A DNA stretch of 64,000 nucleotides, taken from positions 62,001 to 126,000 of the forward strand of contig NZ_JACWFH010000036.1 of the NCBI RefSeq assembly GCF_019749255.1. Direction: 5' to 3'. Shown in pieces: positions 28,171-36,231 of the stretch. Source of the stretch: Mesobacillus maritimus (GTDB lineage: Bacteria; Bacillota; Bacilli; Bacillales; Cytobacillaceae). The first letter of the stretch is position 1, and each line of letters opens with the position of its first letter. Made by a program: the position numbers and the translations under genes. The notes under the pieces were generated by a model. It was not told where the DNA came from. It did not search any database and was given only the letters and a program-made list of their open reading frames with translations.

Positions 28171-28808
28171 TTATTCACTAGAAAATCCTCAGCCTTTTTG
28201 GTTGTGGATTTTTTTTGTTGAGGTTGAAGAATGATCTGTGTTACCTAAAGAGATATGAAAGCTAATATTCTTAGGCATTATCCCAAAATAAACTTTCTTT
28301 TCATTAAATATGCAATTGTGAACACTAGAGCAATAGAAACTTTGGCGTTGCCTACTATTTATTTAAATATTGCTCTTTCTTAATTTTAGGTTCTTCAACT
28401 TGGTTAAATTGGTCACCTTGTTTTTCCTCTGGGAATGTGTTTGGGGAACGTATGATAACGAGTGGGTTTATAGTGATGAATGGACCGGTGAGGGGTTCTA
28501 GAATTTCGATGAGGCAATGAACGTCCTGAATCAATGCATGAGGAAAAGTGAGGAAGAAACCGAGATGTGTGTGTACAATTATTTAAATCATAAATAGACA
28601 ATTGAAAGAAGAAAATCATTAAACCTAGGCAATGAAGAATGGTAGGTTTTAAAGGTCCCAAGCTTTTTGCCTGGAGTTCTCCGATATTTAATAGAAGAAA
28701 AGATGCTTGTTATTTCAATGATACAAAAGGGTCAATAAAAGGGAGAATAATAAAATAGAAACATGCCATAATAACGGTGTACTAATTTTAGAAAGGAAGT
28801 TGTTGAAA
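28171..28808 (+). other. Gap with weak terminator and no supported gene
   Basis: AATCCTCAGCC and GGTTGTGGATT (28185-28212), followed by eight T, form an imperfect terminator for the methyltransferase gene. The rest shows only short frames (for example KSEEETEMCVYNYL near 28550-28595). These may be the tail of a lost gene. The bases before 28808 must hold the promoter of the Excalibur gene. Confidence 0.4.
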
Positions 28809-29165
28809 ATGAAAAAATGGTTTTTTGTTCTGTTATCCAGTGTGTTATTGGTAACTGGATTCGTAGCGCCTGCATTCGCACAAGAAGATGTCGATTGTGG
28901 CGACTTCAACGGGGATGGACGAGCAGTTGCTGAGTTTTGGGTAGGGAACGGCTATAGTGCAACCAATGACCCACATCGCTTAGACGCGGATGGAGATGGT
29001 CTACCGTGTGAAGCCTCCCAAGCAGATATTGATTACTACAGAAATGCCGGTGGAGCAACTTTGCCGAACACTGCTTCTAATCATGTTGCGATGGTAGTTT
29101 TAGGTGGTGGGATTGCTGCAGCAGGTATTCTGATGTCTATAAGACGTAAAAAAGGGATGGAATAA
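28809..29165 (+). CDS. Secreted Excalibur-domain protein with LPNTA sorting signal
   Basis: 118 residues from ATG 28809, with AAGGAAG nine bases upstream. Residues 1-24 are a signal peptide ending APAFA. The Excalibur calcium-binding motif (DxDxDGxxCE) appears as DVDCGDFNGDGRAV and LDADGDGLPCEAS. The C-terminus has LPNTA, a hydrophobic segment (MVVLGGGIAAAGILM) and RRKKG, a standard cell-wall sorting signal. LPNTA is the motif used by class D sortases of bacilli. The next gene is such a sortase, so this is very likely its own substrate. Confidence 0.88.
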   Translation: MKKWFFVLLSSVLLVTGFVAPAFAQEDVDCGDFNGDGRAVAEFWVGNGYSATNDPHRLDADGDGLPCEASQADIDYYRNAGGATLPNTASNHVAMVVLGGGIAAAGILMSIRRKKGME

Positions 29166-29171
29166 CCAGTA

Positions 29172-29202
29172 GAGCGACGGGAGAAAATCCTGTCGCTTTT
29201 AT
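29172..29202 (+). terminator. Hairpin between the Excalibur gene and the sortase gene
   Basis: AGCGACGGGA and the partly matching TCCTGTCGCT form a stem around GAAAA, followed by TTTTATA. It may be a leaky terminator that lowers sortase expression relative to substrate. Confidence 0.6.
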
Positions 29203-29219
29203 ATGTTAGGGGGATTCAC

Positions 29220-29903
29220 TTGAAAAGAGTCATGGGTCTTTGTTTCATTCTGATTGGTTTTTTAATATCTGCGGTAAATCTTGTGGAATGGCAAATTGCG
29301 CGTTCCGCAGCTGAGGAAATGACTAAAGAAGAAGTGAAACAATATGAAGAAGCAAGGACAACAAAACAATGGACAAATCAAAACAAGGAGATAGGAATTG
29401 AAAGAAAGGAGCTGCCTTCAAATTCTCGATTTGAAATAAAAAAAGAAGCACAAATAGCCAGTACCGAAGTAAATCATGAGACTGGAGAAAAGGTAGCTTT
29501 ATTAATTGTCCCGAAAATTGAACAAAAGTATTCTGTTCGTTGGGGGACAGAGGAGCAGGTGCTAAAAAAAGGAGTAGGTATGTTTGTCAGTGATTGGACA
29601 ACGGCCCCTAATGGTGGTGGACACACGGTCCTAAGCGGACATAGAGATACTGTTTTTTATAGAATGGATGAAATTGAAGAACAAGATTTCCTTCTGTTAG
29701 AGTATGAGGACAAGGTCTACACCTATCAGGTTGCGAAGATATGGATAACGGATGAGAACGATCGATCAATCATTGTCAAAAAAGAAAAGCCAATGTTAAC
29801 GATCACAACCTGCTATCCATTTAACTATGTAGGCAATGCAACGGAACGATATATTATACAAGCTGACTTAATAGACAAGGAAGAAAAATCCCAATCTACC
29901 TAA
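29220..29903 (+). CDS. Class D sortase
   Basis: 227 residues starting at TTG 29220 after GTTAGGGGG. An N-terminal signal anchor (CFILIGFLISAVNLV) is followed by a ~70-residue linker and the sortase beta-barrel. Catalytic residues are visible: His in TVLSGHRDTVF near 142, Cys in LTITTCYPF near 201, and Arg in ATERYII near 213. Class D sortases cleave LPNTA-type signals and join the protein to peptidoglycan. The adjacent LPNTA protein is the obvious target. No other LPxTx protein is in the window. Confidence 0.88.
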   Translation: MKRVMGLCFILIGFLISAVNLVEWQIARSAAEEMTKEEVKQYEEARTTKQWTNQNKEIGIERKELPSNSRFEIKKEAQIASTEVNHETGEKVALLIVPKIEQKYSVRWGTEEQVLKKGVGMFVSDWTTAPNGGGHTVLSGHRDTVFYRMDEIEEQDFLLLEYEDKVYTYQVAKIWITDENDRSIIVKKEKPMLTITTCYPFNYVGNATERYIIQADLIDKEEKSQST

Positions 29904-29980
29904 AAACAAATCATACATAGTACTATGAGTTTATTCATTGGGGCAATAGATGTCCCTTGTTATGCCATTTTTTCTCGGCA

Positions 29981-30382
29981 TTAATCTTTTACTTCCATCA
30001 ACTGTTTCATCGCAGGAATGTCCGCAGGAGCCCACCTTAAAGACGATAAGTTTTCTCTTTTCAACCAGATGAGCTTTGAATGCTCTCTGGCTGTTGGGGT
30101 TCCCAGAACAATTTTCGCTTTGATTGAGAGTAAATTCACGGTAATAGCATCATATTCATGGGTATTGTCGTTGAATATTTCATAGGAGGTTTCGATGGTA
30201 CATCCAAGTTCCTCCGAAATTTCTCTCACCAAGGCAGAGTATGGATCCTCATTCTTCTCTACTTTTCCACCAGGAAATTCCCATAGATTCCCCATCGACA
30301 TCTCTGGTGACCTTAGCGCGCACAATATCTCGTCCTGATCATTTTCAATGATGGCTGCGACAACTTTTATTTGTTTTTTCAT
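29981..30382 (-). CDS. NUDIX hydrolase, MutT-like (8-oxo-dGTP diphosphatase type)
   Basis: 133 residues. The NUDIX box is complete: GGKVEKNEDPYSALVREISEELG at about residues 38-60, matching Gx5Ex7REUxEExGU. The start VVAAIIENDQDEILCALR and the WEFPGG lead-in are typical of MutT-like pyrophosphatases that clean oxidised nucleotides. CTGGAGG precedes the ATG. The gene stands alone and converges with the sortase gene. The exact substrate cannot be read from sequence. Confidence 0.85.
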   Translation of the reverse strand: MKKQIKVVAAIIENDQDEILCALRSPEMSMGNLWEFPGGKVEKNEDPYSALVREISEELGCTIETSYEIFNDNTHEYDAITVNLLSIKAKIVLGTPTAREHSKLIWLKRENLSSLRWAPADIPAMKQLMEVKD

Positions 30383-30549
30383 ATAGGCCTCCAGCGGGTT
30401 TTTATTATTTTCTATCTTATCATCATGTTTAGAAAGATTAAAATCTGATATGCTTTTGCAATTTTATAAAGCTTTGATAGAAGGAATGACTTCTTAAGTA
30501 GAAACGAATACTAGAACCTGGAAATATATCGCAAAAGGGAGTGCTATGC

Positions 30550-31485
30550 ATGCGTGCAGTTGTTATTAATGAGTATGGAAGTAAAGATGTACTAGTGGAG
30601 CAGGAGCTACCGAAACCAGAGGTTCAAGCAAATCAAGTCCTTGTGGAGGTTTATGCAACTAGCATTAATCCGATTGATTGGAAACTTCGTGCAGGTTATT
30701 TGAAGCAGATGCTAGATTGGCCATTCCCGATTATCCTTGGTTGGGATGTTGCGGGGAAGATTGTTGAAGTTGGCAGTGAAGTGAAAAGTTTTCAGGTCGG
30801 GGATGAAATTTTTGCGCGACCGGATACGACCAATAAAGGGACTTATGCGGAATTTACGACTGTGGATGAGGACTTGCTCGCGAAAAAGCCTAGTAACCTG
30901 ACATTTGAAGAAGCTGCCTCGATTCCATTAGCAGGGTTAACCGCTTGGCAGTGTCTCGTGGATACTACAAAGGCCAAGCAAGGAGATAAAGTACTTATCC
31001 ATGCAGGAGCGGGTGGTGTAGGAAGTTTAGCCATTCAAATGGCGAAACATTTGGGTGCCTATGTAGCGACAACAGCGAGTGAAAAAAATGAAGCTTATGT
31101 AAAAGAGCTAGGTGCAGATGCATTCATTAATTACCGCACCCAACAATTTGAAGAAGAAGTAAGTGATTATGATGTGGTCATTGATACAATGGGCGGTGAG
31201 ATTTTAAATAAAAGTTTCCAAGTATTAAAGCCTGGTGGCAGACTCGTAACGATTGCCGGACAACCCGAACCAGCATTAGCAGAAAAGCATCAAGTAACAG
31301 CTAGCTCCTATTGGTTAACGCCAAATGGCAAACAACTAAGTGAACTAGGCGAATTACTTGAGAAAGGAATCCTTAAGCCACAAGTAGGTCATGTATTTGA
31401 TTTTTCAGCAGAAGCGTTACAAAAAGCACATGAATTAAGCGAAACCCATCATGCCAAAGGGAAGATTGTCATAAAAGTTAAATAG
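30550..31485 (+). CDS. NADP-dependent oxidoreductase (zinc-free MDR / quinone oxidoreductase family)
   Basis: 311 residues from ATG 30550, with AAAAGGGA nine bases upstream. GroES-like half: ATSINPIDWKLRAGYL and LGWDVAGKIVEVG. Nucleotide fold: VLIHAGAGGVGSLAIQMAKH near residues 145-165, the AxxGGVG loop of NADPH-dependent enzymes. No zinc ligands are visible. Such proteins reduce quinones or enones, often in stress responses. It converges with a padR gene. A 43-base copy of its 3' end occurs at 34169-34211. Confidence 0.88.
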   Translation: MRAVVINEYGSKDVLVEQELPKPEVQANQVLVEVYATSINPIDWKLRAGYLKQMLDWPFPIILGWDVAGKIVEVGSEVKSFQVGDEIFARPDTTNKGTYAEFTTVDEDLLAKKPSNLTFEEAASIPLAGLTAWQCLVDTTKAKQGDKVLIHAGAGGVGSLAIQMAKHLGAYVATTASEKNEAYVKELGADAFINYRTQQFEEEVSDYDVVIDTMGGEILNKSFQVLKPGGRLVTIAGQPEPALAEKHQVTASSYWLTPNGKQLSELGELLEKGILKPQVGHVFDFSAEALQKAHELSETHHAKGKIVIKVK

Positions 31486-31492
31486 GACGACG

Positions 31493-31543
31493 GGACAGGT
31501 ACCTGGCCTTGTTGATCTTTTCAGTAGACGGTGTACTTGTCCC
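31493..31543. terminator. Shared terminator between converging oxidoreductase and padR genes
   Basis: GGGACAGGTAC (about 31495-31505) pairs, with one G-T pair, with GTACTTGTCCC (31531-31541). It fills nearly the whole gap between the two stop codons and is symmetrical. Confidence 0.55.
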
Positions 31544-32094
31544 TATTTACCGATTTCTTTCAAAAACGTTAATAGATTTTCCATCCAACGGATATTTTCA
31601 TCTGCCTGTTTAAAGGCGTGGTCACGAATAAATTCGACGGCTCTTTGCTGTTTTTCATCAAGGATTGCGAATTGTTTTTGCATTTCTTCGTTTTGTCTTA
31701 CTTCTCGGTAATGGGCCCACTTCTGTTTTTCTTGTTTGATTGCATCTTCGAGGAAAATGGCAGCTTTTTCTGGGTTGATATATTTAACCAAATAAATCGA
31801 GATATACAAATCTTCAACTTTAGACCCCTTTTTAAAACTTCTGTAGATTTCTTCTTCAAGAAAGTCTCGCCCATCTTCAGTGATTTTGTACAATGTTTTG
31901 TTGGGGCGATTTTCTTTATGAACCGTTTCGACTGGTTCAATCAGTCCTTTTTTCTGAAGGGCTTCAAAATTATAGTAAAATTTTCCCTCACTCATATTTT
32001 GAACGGGTAGCGCATCGAGTAAGGCTTTCTTTAATTTATATGGATGGCTCGTTTCTTCTGCTAAATTCCCAAGTATAAATAATGATAAAGACAC
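31543..32094 (-). CDS. PadR-family transcriptional regulator
   Basis: 183 residues. The winged helix has the PadR hallmarks: LFILGNLAEETSHPYKLKKA at residues 5-24, EGKFYYNFEALQKKGLI near 37-53 and the wing KTLYKITEDGRDFL near 67-80. A long C-terminal helical domain (100-180) mediates dimerisation. The start is GTG with AAGGAGAG. It is divergent from the P450 gene. A palindrome in between (TACTCTGATTAGAGTA) is a likely operator, so it may control the P450 and itself. Confidence 0.88.
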   Translation of the reverse strand: MSLSLFILGNLAEETSHPYKLKKALLDALPVQNMSEGKFYYNFEALQKKGLIEPVETVHKENRPNKTLYKITEDGRDFLEEEIYRSFKKGSKVEDLYISIYLVKYINPEKAAIFLEDAIKQEKQKWAHYREVRQNEEMQKQFAILDEKQQRAVEFIRDHAFKQADENIRWMENLLTFLKEIGK

Positions 32095-32256
32095 GTGAAG
32101 CTCTCCTTCCTAACATCAATCCTTTAAATGTTTAAATTTTACCATAATCTTTCTGTGTCTTCCTTCCCTTATAAAAAACAGCCGTTGAATACGGGTGAAT
32201 AAATACCTATAAAACTTTTCTTTCACTTGAAGATAGGGGTGTTTACCCATTACCAA

Positions 32257-32287
32257 TTACTCTGTAAAAACTACTCTGATTAGAGTA
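32257..32287. promoter_or_regulatory. Candidate PadR operator upstream of the P450 gene
   Basis: TACTCT GATT AGAGTA (32272-32287) is a perfect inverted repeat. A further copy of the half site, TTACTCTG, lies at 32257-32264. They sit in the region between the divergent padR and P450 genes. Confidence 0.5.
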
Positions 32288-32344
32288 AAGTGAAAGAGTA
32301 AGCAAATGCTGTAGATTTAAATTGTGGAGGAGGCAAAATATTTT

Positions 32345-33583
32345 ATGACGAAAGAAATCATCCCAATTAATGAAATCACCAACTTCCAGTCACGTGCGGA
32401 AGAATTTTTCCCAATTGAATGGTACAAACATATGTTAGAGAATCATCCGGTGTATTATCATGAAGCAACAGATACATGGAATGTGTTTAAATACGAACAT
32501 GTGAAACAAGTGTTGAGCAATTATGAGTACTTTTCGAGTGAAGGTACGAGAACAGCGATTTTTGTTGGAGATAATCACAAAAAAAGCGCGGACAATGAAG
32601 AATCTCCAATGAACTTGACTAATTTGGATCCGCCGCGTCATCGTAAAAGTCGCTCATTGCTGTCGGCCGCTTTTACGCCGCGTAGTTTAAAGACTTGGGA
32701 ACCACGGATTCAACAGATTGCATCCAATTTGGTAGATGAAATTCAAGTAGATGAACCTATTAATATTGTGGAAGCATTAGCTGGACCGTTACCATGCTTT
32801 GTCATTGCCGATTTATTTGGTGTGCCACTTCAAGATCGCTATCAGTTTAAAAAATGGGTGGATATTCTTTTCCAACCTTATGATGAAAGCAGATTAGCAG
32901 AGATTGAGATGGAAAAAGAAAAAGCGGCGAGAGAGTATTTCGAATATCTTTACCCAATTGTGGTTCAAAAAAGGACCAACCTTTCCGATGATATCATTTC
33001 CGATTTAATCCGCGCTGAAGTAAATGGAGAACGATTTACCGATGAAGAAATTGTACAGGTTACGATGTTACTTCTAGGGGCGGGTGTTGAAACAACAAGC
33101 CACGCGCTTGCAAATTCCTTTTATGGATTGCTCTATGATGATTCGTCTGTCTATGGTGAACTTAGAAATAACCTTGAATTGTTGCCGAACGCAGTAGAAG
33201 AAATGCTCCGTTATCGCTTCCATTCTTCTAGACGGGACCGGACGGTAAAACAAGACAATGATTTGCTAGGTATCCCATTGAAAAAGGGCGATGTTGTGAT
33301 TGCTTGGATGAGTGCATGTAATCTTGATGGAGATATGTTTGAAAATCCTTACACAATAGATATTCATCGGAAAAATAATAAAAAGCATTTAACGTTTGGA
33401 AGTGGTCCGCATTTCTGTTTGGGCGCTCCTCTTGCTCGATTAGAAATGAACATTGCTCTGGAAACGTTTATTAAAAGGTTTTCTCGCATTGAACCGATTA
33501 AAGGATATGAATTAGAACAAAATTTAACTGCTTCTGCCACGGGGCAGTCGCTAACCTCATTGCCAATGAAAGTATATGAGTAA
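32345..33583 (+). CDS. Cytochrome P450
   Basis: 412 residues from ATG 32345; GGAGGAGG lies 12 bases upstream. P450 signatures are all present: I-helix LLGAGVETTSHA near 240, ExxR in EEMLRYR near 283-289, and the heme loop FGSGPHFCLGAPLAR near 343-357 with the axial cysteine. A soluble bacterial class enzyme, resembling the CYP106/CYP109 type common in bacilli, which hydroxylates fatty acids or steroids. No ferredoxin or reductase gene is adjacent. A terminator follows. Confidence 0.93.
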   Translation: MTKEIIPINEITNFQSRAEEFFPIEWYKHMLENHPVYYHEATDTWNVFKYEHVKQVLSNYEYFSSEGTRTAIFVGDNHKKSADNEESPMNLTNLDPPRHRKSRSLLSAAFTPRSLKTWEPRIQQIASNLVDEIQVDEPINIVEALAGPLPCFVIADLFGVPLQDRYQFKKWVDILFQPYDESRLAEIEMEKEKAAREYFEYLYPIVVQKRTNLSDDIISDLIRAEVNGERFTDEEIVQVTMLLLGAGVETTSHALANSFYGLLYDDSSVYGELRNNLELLPNAVEEMLRYRFHSSRRDRTVKQDNDLLGIPLKKGDVVIAWMSACNLDGDMFENPYTIDIHRKNNKKHLTFGSGPHFCLGAPLARLEMNIALETFIKRFSRIEPIKGYELEQNLTASATGQSLTSLPMKVYE

Positions 33584-33595
33584 AATATAAAGGAA

Positions 33596-33630
33596 GGGAA
33601 CATCAGATTATACTGGTGTTCTTTTTTTGT
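33596..33630 (+). terminator. Terminator after the P450 gene
   Basis: GAACATCAG and CTGGTGTTC form a stem around ATTATA, followed by seven T. Confidence 0.8.
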
Positions 33631-33702
33631 CTGGTGTTTAGGAGGATCTTTTAATTTCTGTTTGTATTAAATGATTGTTCCAGGAAGAAGGAGAAAGGGC
33701 GA

Positions 33703-34165
33703 ATGAATGAAAATGAAGGAATTAAAGAAGTATTTTTAGCAGCTCAAATAAATGATTAAGCTTCTTTAAACAAGTTACTAACAGGAAATACTAATCTAGC
33801 TTACCGAGTAAATGATGTTGGACTTACGCCGATAGGATATGCAGCGCTTTTGGCCAACCCGGGGCCGTGAAAACATTATTAAAAATTGGGACAAATGGAA
33901 CGGGTTGTCGTATTCGAAATTAAGTTTTATCCAGTCGAATAACAGCTTTGCATGCAGCGATTGCAGGTGAGAGGAAATTAGGGGTGATTGGAGCATTTTA
34001 CTAGAACACGGATTGCTTCTTCGGCTGAGTACTTGTTCTTTCTTATAGTTGCTAAATCGGAGCTTTGTCTCTATTTGCTTCTCATTGCTTGACCTTCGTA
34101 TGATCCACAAGACACTGCCAAGCAGTTAACCCTGCTAATGGAATCGAGGCAGCTTCTTCAGATGT
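33703..34165 (+). pseudogene. Relic of an ankyrin-repeat protein
   Basis: An ATG at 33703 reads NENEGIKEVFLAAQIND, a stop, then SLNKLLTGNTNLAYRVNDVG and LTPIGYAALLA, which is ankyrin-repeat sequence. A second ankyrin phrase, TALHAAIAG, appears in a shifted frame near 33950. Several stops and shifts prevent a product. It lies between two metabolic genes and has no other context. Confidence 0.6.
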
Positions 34166-34168
34166 CAG

Positions 34169-34211
34169 GTTACTATCATGCGTAAGGGAAGATTGTTATT
34201 AAAGTTAAATA
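34169..34211 (+). repeat. Duplicated 3' end of the MDR oxidoreductase gene
   Basis: These bases are about 85-90% identical to 31443-31485, the last codons of the oxidoreductase gene (AKGKIVIKVK and stop). They lie at the end of the ankyrin relic. The match suggests that a paralogous oxidoreductase gene once ended here. Confidence 0.65.
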
Positions 34212-34661
34212 ATTGGTGCGAGAAATAGTAGCGAAACCATCACCCGTTTGTGATTTTAAAGATACGTAAATGGTATTGAATTTATAGGTAGTAGGATGTT
34301 TACCCCTTTATCTATAAATAGACACAAAAAAGCTCACGCTGAAGTTTACGGGTTCTGTTTCCTATCACAAACTTTAAAATGAAATTTTTTTGTATTTGAA
34401 ATTCACACCCGTTTTTGTTGGTTTAAAGCCATTTGTGTAGAAAAACATAGTTAAATGTACCCATATTTCGATATCTAAAATGCCAAACAATCTTGTTAAT
34501 ATACACAGTATAATTGGATATATATGTGAAAATAGGTACTCAATGCTGACGGCAGGCTTGTTAAAGAAGTTGGTATATTTTCCATCAAATTTTTGAAAGA
34601 TAAATTAAAGGACCACTTACAAGTTATCTTTCTTTAAAATAAAATTAAATAAGGTGATTGA
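34212..34661 (+). other. Gap without a gene
   Basis: AT-rich sequence. I see no gene, no strong hairpin and no clear operator. It must contain the promoter of the membrane-protein gene at 34662. Confidence 0.3.
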
Positions 34662-35156
34662 ATGGAATTTATGAAGTATGAAGGTGAATGGTATGTCTGG
34701 GCGTTAGTGGCGATATCGATCTTATTTGTATTACTCATGCCTAAAAAAAATTTAACATGGGTCGGCATATTTATTACTTTTGTTTTTTCCGCTGGCTTGA
34801 CTTGGACTTTTGATACTATGTCAATGTCCACATTTAACCTATTTGACCTAGCAAAAAAAATATCAATTGAGTTAAGTGATGCCTTTTTAATTGGCTTTGT
34901 TCCTGCAAGCATTGCCACGATCTTTGTAAATTTCTATAATCGTAAGAAGGCATGGATGTTTGCACTTGTTTTTACTTTATTGTGTTTTATTTTAGAATTC
35001 GGTTTAGTCCAGTTTGGATATATGAAAAATAACAGTTGGAATACATGGTATGGAATACCAGTATATTTCATTATTTTTAAATTCTTCTTTCCTTGGTTTT
35101 ATGAACTTACTTTTAAAACAATGAATAAAAATACGAATGAAGGGGAGTTCATCTAA
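34662..35156 (+). CDS. Small multi-pass membrane protein (CBO0543-like)
   Basis: 164 residues with five likely membrane segments (about 11-27, 33-50, 74-93, 98-118, 129-148). The Trp- and Phe-rich helices and the spacing recall the CBO0543 family of Bacillus membrane proteins, whose function is unknown. AAGGTGATTG precedes the ATG, the ribosome binding site being moderate. It stands alone; a terminator follows about 180 bases later. The family name is from memory. Confidence 0.65.
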   Translation: MEFMKYEGEWYVWALVAISILFVLLMPKKNLTWVGIFITFVFSAGLTWTFDTMSMSTFNLFDLAKKISIELSDAFLIGFVPASIATIFVNFYNRKKAWMFALVFTLLCFILEFGLVQFGYMKNNSWNTWYGIPVYFIIFKFFFPWFYELTFKTMNKNTNEGEFI

Positions 35157-35340
35157 CCAATAATCGTTTCTATGGCTCATTTACCTTTTTCAATAAGGTT
35201 TGTTCAACAAGCTAGCGACCAATCAGGATAGTAAAAAGCGGCTCGGCTCGGTAAGGGAAAATAGAGATCCGTTTTGAGATGCATACTCAAAAATAGAGCC
35301 CCAATGACAATGATATGAACAAAAGAAATGACATAGTAAA

Positions 35341-35381
35341 AATGCAAAAACCTGTCCATTCAATTGACGGGTTTTTGCATT
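35341..35381 (+). terminator. Long-stem terminator
   Basis: AATGCAAAAACCTGTC and GACGGGTTTTTGCATT pair over 16 bases (one G-T). The stem is flanked by A and T runs, so it may work in both directions. Confidence 0.75.
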
Positions 35382-35467
35382 TAGAACACATAATACATAT
35401 AACTTGTGAAAAAATGTACTGAAACTGACGGTTCAGTTTAGCTCAATAAGAGGTTCTGTTATTTCAC

Positions 35468-35500
35468 AAAAAAAGCCTGACGTTAGAAACGTCAAGCCAG
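35468..35500 (-). terminator. Minus-strand terminator after the siroheme-type reductase gene
   Basis: On the minus strand CTTGACGTT pairs with AACGTCAGG around TCT and is followed by CTTTTTTT. Confidence 0.6.
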
Positions 35501-35539
35501 TTTAATAATAAAAAAGAACAAACAAAAATATTGGAATTT

Positions 35540-36160
35540 TCATTGGCTTTTTAATTGGTCGCTACCTATCCGTGTCAAAAATTTATAAAATGTCTCACGT
35601 TTTTTACCCGTTTGTGTATATAAATCAATTATCTTTTCTACTGCATAGTACAACTCATTTGGTGATAGATTCTCCATCAATAAAGAGCCTACAACTGCAT
35701 CTTTCCCTTTAGCTTTGCCCCCAACAAAAATGTTGTAGTGGTCTTTTATTTTCATAATACCTATGTCGCTTAACATTGGTTCTCCGCAACCAACAGGACA
35801 CCCTGTATATGCAACCTTAAGGGTGAAGGGGACGGGTTTACCAGCGATACGGCGATTTAATTCTTTCGCCACTGGCATTCCTTCCTCTTCTTCACCTTTA
35901 CAAAAATTGCAGGTTCTTAAACTCTTTACAAAGTTTCCAACTGGATAACATTCCAACCCCACACTTTTGAATTCTTCAATAATCTCGCTTTGCTTTACTT
36001 CAGGTATTTCTATATACAGTTGCTGAAATGTCGTTAATTCTAGTTCCTCATCTTCACCCATATATTTAGAAATAGTCATAAGTTGTTTCGAGTTAAGTTT
36101 TGCCCCAAATCCTATTCCTCCATTTACGGCAATCTTAATCTTGTTAACTTCATTCCCCAT
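35540..36160 (-). CDS. Short nitrite/sulfite reductase-family protein (siroheme/Fe-S type)
   Basis: 206 residues, much shorter than full assimilatory reductases, which carry two such halves. Residues about 10-75 are the ferredoxin-like half domain. CNFCKG near 104 and TGCPVGC near 139 supply four cysteines of the kind that bind the 4Fe-4S cluster and siroheme. GGGAGAAATT precedes the ATG. It lies just downstream of an MFS exporter gene on the same strand, 70 bases apart. Whether it is catalytic or a stand-alone electron carrier cannot be told. Confidence 0.7.
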   Translation of the reverse strand: MGNEVNKIKIAVNGGIGFGAKLNSKQLMTISKYMGEDEELELTTFQQLYIEIPEVKQSEIIEEFKSVGLECYPVGNFVKSLRTCNFCKGEEEEGMPVAKELNRRIAGKPVPFTLKVAYTGCPVGCGEPMLSDIGIMKIKDHYNIFVGGKAKGKDAVVGSLLMENLSPNELYYAVEKIIDLYTQTGKKRETFYKFLTRIGSDQLKSQ

Positions 36161-36231
36161 AATAATTTCTCCCTGTTTTTTAATTACAACATGACTCTCA
36201 GATACACAAAGCTAATTACATCAACGTAAGG

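Larger units (their letters stand above)
35157..35539 (+). other. Gap between converging genes with two terminators
   Basis: Holds the plus-strand terminator at 35341-35381 and the minus-strand hairpin at 35468-35500. No gene is seen in the remainder. Confidence 0.5.

Noticed and set aside
31618-32010. Long open frame opposite the padR gene
   Set aside because: It is antisense to a clear PadR gene and gives a phenylalanine-rich product with no family resemblance.
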